Positions 26,001 to 38,000 of a stretch of 64,000 nt of DNA are shown piece by piece. Each line of letters starts with the position of its first letter. The stretch's first letter is position 1. Below the pieces are notes generated by a model. The model worked only from the letters and a program-made list of their open reading frames with translations. It did no database searches and had not been told where the DNA came from. The stretch comes from Harmonia axyridis (lineage: Eukaryota; Arthropoda; Insecta; Coleoptera; Coccinellidae). Both the position numbers and the translations under genes were made by a program. Where the stretch lies: assembly GCF_914767665.1 (NCBI RefSeq), contig NC_059503.1:29574001-29638000 (forward strand). The letters are read 5' to 3'.

Positions 26001-29000
26001 AATATGGCTATGTTCAAGCAGGCCGTAATCTAGTCATAAATATTTCTGTCGGGCGTCGGCATGTTCAAAGGAGCCGGATTTAGATCGTAAATATTACGTA
26101 CGCACATCGGCATGTGTGCTTACCCCTATTTTAGCGAATTTTTTGCGCTTCATCAAGCTTGTCGATAATTCGTCTATTTTTGTGTGAAAAAGCCACCCCT
26201 CAAACTTGATTCGGAATAACTTTTTTTTTCATATTTTATAATAAGAAAATTAATTTTGGATAGATTGATCCATTCTTAACGAATCTCTCGTAATTTTTTG
26301 CTAAAATTCAGAGTTTTCAACAGCTAATACGCCTGAGTTGTGGAGGTTGGAATTATTTTCGACCTCAAATTTTTTTCCAATAGGCTCATGTCAAAACGAT
26401 ATTTTTATTAGTACGAATATAGAAATATTGTAAAAAAAAACAATTATAAACTTTTCACAAATTAAAAACTACTTTTTGGGGGCTGAAATTAAGCGGGGGA
26501 AGGCTAAAAAAAAAAGAAAGACCCTCCCATTTTTTTCGAAAAGGAATCACTTCCTAAATTTTTTCGCAACTATTTATATACACCTTGTATAATATTGTGT
26601 ATTCTTTTAAAACTTTAACGAAAATATATGACTCAAATTATGAACAAAAAAATACTATGAGAAAATATAATGGATGAAAAAATATTCTAAAATGGGGGGC
26701 GCTGTCTAATATTTTGCCACAGGCGCGATAGTACCTAGATACGGCTCTGATTATGCACATTAATTAACTTTTTCGCGGTGTTCGCAATCCGAGCCAAAAC
26801 TGAAAATTTCAAATTTCTAGATCTTTCCAATGAAGAGTTATTGTTTTTGAACGGCCAGGCCGACGGATAGGATTGAGCCAAAGCGGAATTTGAGAATTAC
26901 AGACATTACGATGAATTGATAGAGTGATACAGGGTGTTTCATTGGGAAACGGAAATACTTCACAGGTGCATAGGTGGCACCAAGGTGGTTCTGGAGATAC
27001 CCCATTTATTGGGTCTTACTGTCTTCGTAGCCGAGATACAGGGTGTTTTATCAATTTTGCCCGTTTCTTTCTGAGGCCATAACAAACGAACCACCACCAC
27101 CCGGTATATTTTCTTCATATTTGGCAAATATATTCCTAATTGAGAGCCCAAACGTATCATGCAATAACCGCCTTGAAAATCCAGGTCCGGGCTAACAAAA
27201 AATTATGAATCGTTTGAATCGTCGAAACATCGGAATTTTGGAAATCTGTTTTTCTATTCGAAAACACCACTAAAAACTAAACTGAGACGTGTACTTCAAA
27301 TTTTCGCGCAGACAGTTTTACTGCACAAATTTTCAACGTAAAAGTGAAGTTTTTAAGAACTTGGATACCTGAAAGTGGTTTGAAGTGAATTTTAACAATG
27401 AACTATCGAAAATATCGAATCCATAATTATTTCAAGATTACTTTGTAAATCATTTTTACATTGATTTTCCTTTTTATAGCTGTATACTATTTCAGTTTCT
27501 ATTTATTGAGAATTGAGTTGCATTAGGTTGATATCGTTGATATTTTGAAACAATTATGAACAAAAGAATAATAACAAAATAATTAATTAATCTGAATTAT
27601 TTTAAACAAAAATAGTTTTCTGTCAAAGTGATGGTTGTCAACCTACTTGATTGAATACGAAATTTTATGATTATTCGCAGTAGTGAAAAGCTCTGCTGAA
27701 AGACACAATAGACTTCACACACGAAAAAGGACTATGATCTCAATAACTAACTCATAGATTAATCAATAAAAGTTTTACTTCCAGCAAATCAAATTCTTAA
27801 AAAATTAATGTTTTCGTTGAAAATTTGTGTAGTAATGAGAAACGCCGAGAGACTGAGAGAGTAACTCAAAAATAAAAACTGAAATGGTATACAGCTATAA
27901 AAAAGAAAACCAATGTAAAAATGAATTACAAAGTAATCTTGAAATAATTATGGATTGAAAATTTTTGATAATTCATTGTTAAAAGTCACTTCAAACCACT
28001 TTCAGTTATCCAGGTTCTTAAAAACTTCACTTTTACGTTTAAATTTTGTGCTGTAAAACTGTCTGCGCGAAAGTTTGAAGTACACGTCTCAGTTTAGTTT
28101 TTAGCGGTGTTTCCGAATATTCAAACAGATTTTCAAAATTCCGATGTTTCGAGGATTCAAACGATTCATAATTTTTTGTGAACCCGGACCTGTATTTTCA
28201 AGGCGGTTATTGCATGATACGTTTGGGCTCTCAATTAGGAATATATTTGCCGAATATGAAGAAAATATACCGGGAGGTTCGTTTGATATGGCCTCAGAAG
28301 AAACGGGCAAAATTCATAAAACACCCTCTATCTCGGCTACGAAGACAGTAAGACCCAATAAATGGAGTATCTCCAGAACCGCCTTGGTGCCACCTATGCA
28401 CCTGTGAAGTATTTCCGTTTCCCAATGAAACACCCTGTATATTGAGGGAATAAGAGAATAAGAGTTCAAAAACAACTTCGGTTTCCGCATGAAACGTCTT
28501 AAGAGGAAAATTCTTCAATCAACTTATGTGCCTACAAAATGTTGGCATAGTATGAACTTGCACCTCCATCTTTTCCCCCACCTGTTTTTCTCTTCCCAAC
28601 ATTCCACGTTAAATCGAGTGTCACTTCTCTACTATCCCCCAGCTAACAATGTGTATTCATTACGGAACTTCTTCCATCTGAAGTTAAATACAACTTCAAG
28701 AACACTTGGAAACTCATTTAGGAACTTCCTCCGGTTGACATATAACAGGCGCGGAATTTCCCGACTTTTCTCGGCTATAATCCCATTTGCACGAAGGAAT
28801 CACGTCTTTTTTCCCGTAATCCATGTCTAAAAAGTCCCTGCAATTTATTACCGTCGTCAGATTTGAATATTTCAAGACGGAAAAAGGCAGGTCGAATGCC
28901 TGAAGTATACGACGGGTTCAAGAATATATCCCTGGGGTTGACCGATGTATAACGATGAGTCATTTGTTTGTCGGTCGGGTGAACTTTGGAGGAGTTTCGG

Positions 29001-32000
29001 ATGAATGCAGTGAGATGAGCCTTGAATAGATTGTGGGATTGTGAATAGAATCAGAAATAGTTTAAATTGACGTATACAGGGTATATTCAGAGTTAAAGTT
29101 TCTATATTTACATTGAAATTAAAATTAGCGGTAATTTTTTCAGGAATTGTATAATGAAAATCCTTTTTTTGGTTGATTTAGTTTCCTAGATTTTTTATGG
29201 TATCTGTTGGCAAGACGGTACATTTAGTTTAATGATGCTAGGTCAAAGGTGTCGGTAAGCTGAATTACTTACCGACGTCTCCATAAATTTATATTCATTT
29301 TCATGAAAATTAGAACCTTAAAAAAATTAACGATATAGTTAAGGGAAATGCGGACAAAACGACATATGCGGACAAAATGAACTTTTAGATTTTTTCAAAA
29401 TTGGCGCCTTATAAGTCGGGGTTTTACGGTTATTCAGGACCCGCTTGTGATGATGACAATTCTGCGAAGAAATTGACATCCTGCTATCTATTTCGCTGGT
29501 GCAATAGATACAAATGCGTTTTGGTCGGTAAATTTTTTTCTCTATTTCAGTATCGTAATGAGTTCATTACAGTTCTAAAAACAGTGCTGTAATGAACTCA
29601 TTACAGCATCGTTTTCAGTTATATTTTTCGGTTTGTAGTTGTCTATACTGACTTTCAATCCTATCAAATTTTAACAAACGTCAATAATTGTCAAAATGAT
29701 ATAATTTGGATATAGTGAAATGATCTGCAACATTATTCGCAATTTCTCTTAATTCCTGTGGTGATAAATCGATTTCGTCAGACATAATTAACGAATTTAA
29801 TGCGTAATTGTAAATTATTCCAAAATTCGAAACATACGATTCAAATTCATATTCCATAATCTGTCAATTTTCGTAACAGTCACACCAACTGCCAAGATAC
29901 AATACAAATGTCACTAGGATGTATAATCTGAATTTTTCATTGAATTTCGACAATATTTCATCAAACTTGACTGAAATAGAGAAAATATCGTCTAATACTC
30001 GTTGCAGAAGGCTATTCCAACACTCATGCGTTCGAAAACTCGCTCCTTAGTCGCTCGTTTTCGAATTTCGCATTCGTGTTGTAATAGGAGCCCATTCTGC
30101 AACTTGTTTTAGAATATACTATTTTTGTTCACTTGGCTTCTAAATTGCTTCTGGAAAGTGTCATGATAATATTCATTATATATTTTATGTATTTCTCTCA
30201 TTACTGTTATGACGTAATAATATGTATAAGATTGAAGATAAATATTGGTTTTGTTCTGAAATTGTGCTTCGATATTATAAAAAGTGTTTATCGGACAAAA
30301 TGACATACTATTTTGATGGACAAAACGACATAGTATGTCATTTTGTCCGATATATGTGAAGAAAATATATTTTTGGAAATATTATAGAATTTTATAGATT
30401 AATTTTCACGTGAAACTAATGAGATCATATGTTATTTTGTACATAATTTGCATGCACTATACATGATAGAACGTGAAATTTCTTGTATGTATCTTGTAAA
30501 AAATAAGTATATTAATTATCGATTCCTGATGATTACAATATACCTACCAGGAACTTCTAAAGGATTATTATCCTTTCGTTATAAAATTCTTTCACCACTT
30601 CCTAGGGGCCAAGGGCTAATTTTGACAAAATCAAAGCTAAATCTGCTGCGAACAATCTACCCAAGAAGAAGAAACAAGAAGTTACTAAAATATTAATTCA
30701 ATGATGAAAAACTCGGTGGTAAAGAGAACAAGACCCTTGAAAAATAAAAAGTCGATGTCCACGAAGAATCCGACATTAAACCGTTTAAAATTAAGAAAAA
30801 AAGAGAGGATGACGATGACTGCCCCTGCACTAATTGCAGTGACGTTTTTTTCGTTCCAAACCTGGTGAACAGTGGCTATGTTGCATTCAGTGTTTTCACT
30901 GGGCTCATACATAGTTTGCGACTGTCTCGAAAAGAACCAAAACGTTCATTTGCGAGCTTTGCATTTAAATATTATGTATGTCATAATGTCAATTACTAGT
31001 GTGTCATTTTGTCCTGAGTATACGGACAAAACGGATTTCGTTAGAAGTCGAAATAACTTCTTATATCTTTTATTTTTGTAGTTGAATTCAATTTTCAGCT
31101 TATGATACAATTAACCAAAGTTAGTATTGAATACCAAAATGGGAGTATTAATCCAATAACTAAAAATATATGATTGAAAAATTAAACAGTATGTCAATTT
31201 GTGCGCATTTCCCCTACTAACATGGACACATTGAATATAAACGTATAGTACAATTTTTTATGGTGATGTCTCATGTATAAGTGAAATTGATTTTCATTGA
31301 AACTGATGTAGCAGATATGTCACTTTTATACGAGATGAATCATAAGTAATTGAAAATATTTCAAATAAACAATAATGTGTCCGTAATATGAAGATTTGTC
31401 CCAATGCACAGAGATACACGGTGTTTTATTTCTTCTTTTTTTTTCTAGGGGGTCACATTGATTGTTTCTTCTATAAATTATTTGTGCCTTGTACACTTAA
31501 ACTATTAGTCATTATATTTTCATATTCAACAGGTCTTTAGTTACTGTAAACCCTATTAAATTAAGAGGGGTTTATACTACGTGGCATTCTCGTGATCTGC
31601 TAAAGTTTTCTCTCCTGAGTGTTTTTTAGAAGCCACCACTTTTTAGGATGAGTTAAGCAATCCTAAACGTTCCTCTGATTTATCGTCTCTTTCTATCACA
31701 TGCAAGAATTCAAATTACGTTTTTACATCTTTATTTTCAATTTTAGAAGAACCGCATTCTTAACATTTAACAAGATTTACATATTTTTATGTGGAAATTC
31801 ATAAAAAAATAAATGTTCATTAGGAATCATTATGTATGTAGGGTTGTTATATCGTTGTCTAGGGGTTTATATAAAAAGGCCTCCGGAACTTAACTATTGT
31901 TTATTTACACTATGTACAATTCAACTTCAATTGAATGTACAGCCACTGAACTTTCGTCTATTGTCTGATTATTCGAGTAGATCCGTCTATATCTAACGTC

Positions 32001-35000
32001 GAATTATCTAACTAGCTGCGTCTAATATATTTGCGTCTATCACGTCGAATTCTTACTATGTCCGTCTATTCTCTAACGTCGAATACCACCCTCGTTCGTA
32101 TGTATCGTACTCCAGTCTCCGTCTCAAGTACCTCTTCCCCTTACGTCTCCCTATATCGATAAAAACTGCATGGTCCACCGTTTTAGGATCCATCGCGTAT
32201 GTTTCGTATAGTCAAGTCAGTAGCGTATCATTCAGTCGGGTGTTAAGAAGTCGGATCCCACATGTATATGTTTATTTATTCTCCAATAAGAAATTCATCT
32301 AATCATTTTTTTCATTCTAAAAACATAATAAATAAGGATTTCCGCAATGAAGAATTCTTAAAGATGAATAATAGTAAAAACCTCATATAAATCGAGAGCC
32401 ACTAATGTAAAATAAAGCGAACTAATTTTTCGACTGATCGCTGAAACGGTATCTTCCCCTTTTGAGCTAAATACACGTTTCTGGCAACCATCAGTGGCGT
32501 ACGATAGGGGGTAAAAGTCGTATTGATACTATCAAAATTCACGCCATTGGTAATTTCGATTTTGTCAAAATTTTTAGATTTTACTATACTTTCTACATTA
32601 ATATCGAACTCTGCACTTATAGCGATAAAGCCATTAAGTATTTCTCGAGAAATTTAGTGTTAAAAATGAAGCTGCACCATTATTTTGATGTTGATGTTCG
32701 TTAATTATTTCGATATTTTGGATCGTAAATTGAACTTCAATACTCATTACCAAAAAAATATAATGTCATTTATGGAAATTATTTGATTGACAGATGCATT
32801 AGAATATTGAAAACAAATTGTGGTTCTGAAAATATTATGATCTGAACTAAAGAAAAGTACAATACCGAATAAAATAAAGAGACCTGGGAAAGAGTTAAAT
32901 ATAAAGTTCTCAAATAAATGGATCGGAGACTTCATTGACCTACATCTCTTTATTTGAAACTGAGTGATTTCAGTATTCAGAGGTATATCATAAATAGAAT
33001 AATCAATGAATAATATATAGGCACTTCTTCCAATGGTCAAGGTTTGAATAATCTGGAGTTCAAGTTAAATCTAGGATTATGTAAATTTATAAACTCTAGT
33101 TAACGGAGGATATTCTTATTTGCTGTAGTTCATATCAGTTTTTTTATCTGATAATTGATACTGAGATTATGTTATTTTATGTTGCACAAATATTTTGCGA
33201 TATCTGAATCTCTGAAAAATCAAGATGTACTATATTTTATTTTCCATAACATATTCAAGTCATACCATAACCTACTTGAACATTTTTCTACAGATATTTC
33301 GCAAAACGGTCAAGTTGAGCATACTTCATTCAAAAAATTCATTTCGAAAAATGGATAATAACGAATTTCGTGTATTGATATAGCATTGTCTTTTGATGGA
33401 AAAATACTATTCAAGCAATGCAATGGCTTGATAAATTTTATTCTGATAGTGCTTCTTTGTCAACACTCGTTAATCATTTTGTAAAAATATAAGACCTCAA
33501 TGAAACATGAAAATTTCGATGAATAATTATTCTATAACATGAGAAAAATCTGTTCAAAAGTTTGTCAAAATGAACGTAAAAGATTTGAAGATATTAATTC
33601 TTTAAGGATATCTTCAAAAGGATTTTTATTATTGGAAATAAATTAAGGGAATAAACTACCTATTTTTCTCATAACTGTGCGCATAAGAATTGTAAAACAC
33701 CTTGTATACTTGATAGTTTAATTACTGAGAGTTCGATTAAATGAAAAAGTAATAAATTTTTATGAGATGTTTTCGATGTTAGCAAAATAGTCTTCAATTA
33801 ACTTTTTATGGGTTTTTTTGTTTTATGTGTTAATCACTACGTTGGATGCTCATCTTGCTTGTTTCAGGTTGTCCTATTTTCGTCAGGATGTGACGGATAT
33901 TGATTCGTCCTTGAATTCTGACCGAGTTTAGGATACTGAGATACGATATATCGTCATCATGATACATTGATCAACAATTGCTAGGGATCACTTATGAACT
34001 TCTCTTCATTTGTATTTTTTTCAAGTTATCTCGTGAATATCTGTACATTATATGTTCTCTAAGAAAAAAGTAAGATGTTTTGAGTTGATTATATCAAAGT
34101 CTTTCTCACTTCATCGGCTCTTGTTCACATAATCGATTATTATCTGTAGGCTGTTACAGGTGGAGTGAAAAGCAATGTGGTATTTGTTATTAAATCTGTT
34201 TTTTTCTCTCGTTCAAACACATAAGGTGACAATAATTGAAGAAATGAGAACAATATCAGCTTATCAGTCATGCCGAGAAGACGTTTGGCTCCTGTGCAAC
34301 TGGACCAAATCATACGGTGGATACAGGAAGGTTTGTCCCAGCGTAAGGTGTCCCGGCGGTTGAATGTTTCGCAAAGTGTCGTGAGTCGGGCTTGGAATTG
34401 GTTCATCCAAAACGACTCAGTAGCTTATGTTCATGGGGGAGGTCGGCAGCGCAGTACAACAGCTGCCCAAGATCGTCTTTTGATCCTCAATGCTAGGAGA
34501 AATCCCACTTACCCGGCGTCGCGGCTCAATAGATCATTGAGAGTTGCAACAGGAGTTCTAATTTCGAACCAGACTGTAGGACGACGACTACATGTTCGTG
34601 GTTTGAGAGCACGTAGGAGGGTACAACATCCCCGTTTGAATAGGGAACACCGGGTTCATCGACGGCAATGGGCTGAGGAGCACCACAATTGGACACTTGA
34701 AGATTGGAGCCGATGTTTATTTACGGATGAGTCTAGATTTCGTTTGGTCAACTCCGATGGACGTATTCTTGCTTGGAGGGAAAGAGGTCGAAGGTATGCA
34801 GAACAGTTTATGGTACCCACAACAGCTTTTGGCGGAGGTTCTATATGTGTATGGGGAGGCATTTGTTTGAACCAACGCACACAGTTGGTTGTTCTGCAGA
34901 ACACCACCATGACCAGCCAGAGATATCACGATATGATTATTGAACCCATAATTGTTCTGTTTGCGGCTGCCGTGGGCGAGAATTTCATTTTAATTGACGA

Positions 35001-38000
35001 TAATGCCCGTCCACACCGTAGTCGTCTGGTTAATGAAGCGCTAGAAACTCATGCTATTGATAGGATGGACTGGTCAGCTCGCTCTCCAGACATGAATTGC
35101 ATCGAACATGTCTGGTCTGAGATGTCTAGACAATTGTCAACCTTAGAACAACCGATCAATAACCTGGGGGACCTTTCTAACGCTTTACGGGATATTTGGA
35201 CGAATTTGCCCCAAAATTTTATAAATCGTTTGATCGAAAGTATGCCTCGTAGGGAAGAATGCTTGAGACGAGCTCGTGGCGGACCAACTAGGTACTAGCT
35301 TAACCAAAATTTCAGCCTTCTTGTGGTTTCATCATAAAATTTTTATGTTATTCAAACACAGAATTTTGAGTGTTCCTAATAAAGTCTTTTTTTTCTCTCC
35401 AACTTTCCATTTTTTCATTCTTTTCTCAAGTGAACCATATTATCAACTGAAAATACTCTGATATCTGACTAAATTTATAATCTTGGAGCGAATATTTCAG
35501 AAATAAATTTAGAACAAGTAAGTGATCCCTATCAATTGTTGAGCAGTGTATAATACAGGGCATTGTCAACTCACCTCCAAAGAAGTATGACGATTTCGAT
35601 CTCCAACTGTTTAGCGGAGAGTTCGACCTCAAGTTGATTGGGAAGAATGGGATTGAGGTCATCCTGCATAGCTGCCAACCTGAGGGCTGTCAAGACCTTG
35701 GCGGTGTCGTTTCTCCAACTCCAGTCGAGCTCCCTCTGTGTGATCAGCCATGATAACGCTTTCTGTACGCTCGTCTCGAATTCAGGATACTCGCTAGAGT
35801 ATTTGACACCTTCGGTGGTGGCTTAAAATGAATTATTTTGTCATGCCTAGTTTCCAGGGTGATAGCTCTAATACGAGCCCAATAGCGACATTGTTTGAAC
35901 TTTGGAGTAAATTAAGAGGTAACCTATAAAAACCTTGGTGAACTTTGCAACATGACATTATGAAATTCTACAAAGGTCATTTTTTATTGGATGTAAAAGG
36001 ACGAAATCTACTTCCAGTGACATTACATGGCCTTTAATTTCATAAAAAAATTTAATGCCAATCCTATATGGTACATACAATAATAATGTATATTTATCCT
36101 TCAAACCACATATTATTAATATTGAAATTTACAAACAAAAAAAATAAATAAAAAACAAAGATATTTATTCTTCGTTTCATGGTCAAGAGTGCTGTGGAGA
36201 AGTGCTGGAGAAATTAGAATTGATTACAAGTAGCGCTTAGTTTGTACCAAATAGTTCCCAGATTCGAAGTATGTGAAGAAATGTTAGTGACAAAAACTCT
36301 AGTTCAATTTTCGATTTTCTTGAGCTAATTATTACTCGATTTACAAAAATGGTTTCCTTCAACTTGTGAATTTCAGTGGCAAGTTTGCATGAGTCGATAA
36401 AATATGAGGAGTCTGACTACTTTCGGTCAAAAAATTTCAAAAAATCAGTTGAAAATTCTCATTCAGATTGAAACGAGTTGAGAATTTATGAGGAAAATGA
36501 AAGTAATAAACCTGAGACTTTCATTTATTTCTAAACCAGACAAAAACATAATTTGAATTAAAGTTGGTCTAAATCAGGTATAGGTACATGAACATACTAT
36601 TTCTCAAATGAGGCCACAAAAAAATCACAAGGTTTGCGGTCGCTAGACCGTGGAGGAAATTCATGGTCAGTGTTCAAACTGATAAGTCGATAAGGGTAAA
36701 GTTTCTATAGTTGTGTGTGCTATTGCACCATCTTGTTGGGAGAATTTTCCATTCAATTCCTCAAAATTTAATTCACCAATAAATGGTGGTTCCGTAGTTA
36801 TGAAAACTAGACAACTGTATGAATTTTTCTCATTTTCCTTCACATATAGTAGACATTTCAAAATGAAAATTGACGATAAGGTCATAATATTGTTTTCTAC
36901 AAATAAGGATCTACAGGACGAACGTGGAGGTATGCTGAATATCATATGTAAAATAAGTTTTTGTATTATGACAGCCCTTCCAACATCCGAAGAGTTTTCC
37001 CACAGTAGAATATTATACGACAGGTGGCTATAGACCATGCTATAATTTATATATTTATTATTGATTCTAAAGGATGTAGGGTTTTCATTTTCACCCTATT
37101 TATGGCAAAATAAGAACTGTTCAGTTTTTTGCAAACAGAATCAATATGCATCCCCCATTTTGAATTATTATCGAGGTGAATGCCAAGAAATTTAGTACCA
37201 CTCTTAGATAGAATAGCACTATCCAAATGGCGAATCACCAGCTCACGATCACTATGCATAATTGTGAAATGGATACATTCCGTTTTATCGATATTGATCA
37301 TTAAATTATTGTTATGACACCATTTTACAAAGCTCTGTAGTAGAAGCTCGCAGAGAGCCTGAAGTTCCTCGAATGTTGGGGCCGAAACTACTTCCGAAGC
37401 ATCATCAGCGAAGAGACTCAACAATAACCCTATTATCGAAGACGAAAAGCGTCTACACGTTAGCAAATCCAAGAAAATTACTCTTAAATTTAAAGGGAGA
37501 TCATTGATGAAGAGCAAAACTAAAAGAGGCCCAAGGACGGATCCTTGTGGCACTCCCAGATTAAGATCGTGCTCGTCTGATAGACAGCCTTCAATTTTTA
37601 CAGATATGGATCTACCCTCGAGATAGCTGCGGAGCCAATCCAAAAATACACCTCGAAAACCCAAATTGTAACACTTGTCAACTATAAACTGAAATGAAAG
37701 ACAATATATATTGAGTTATTGGGTATGAGTGACCAAATTTATTCCAGTGAAATACTCTTTATTTTTATTCAGCAATGACAACGTTTCGGCTATTGTTTGT
37801 AGCCATTCTCAAGTCTCAATGAAATGAAAGACTATCGATTTGTACGTCGGAATATCCCATTTTTTATTATTTATTAATACTTTTCTCACAGATTCGAAAA
37901 TCCAAATTCTGAATATGACTGTTTCAAGTGGAATAGAAAAATAACCAGATAATGATATGTCACAAGCTAAGCGCTACTTGTAATCCAATCTTCTTCACAG

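Noticed and set aside
28489..28830. Plus-strand frame of 113 codons in intron 2
   Set aside because: No domain was recognised and it lies antisense in an intron directly next to a palindromic element.
29555..29604. 18-bp perfect inverted repeat, considered as a terminator or CRISPR-type repeat
   Set aside because: It is a single hairpin inside a transposon of a eukaryotic genome, with no array or spacers.
32747..33040. Minus-strand frame with hydrophobic stretches that might be a receptor fragment
   Set aside because: There is no receptor signature and no matching neighbouring exon; the AT-rich composition alone gives many Phe, Ile and Leu codons.
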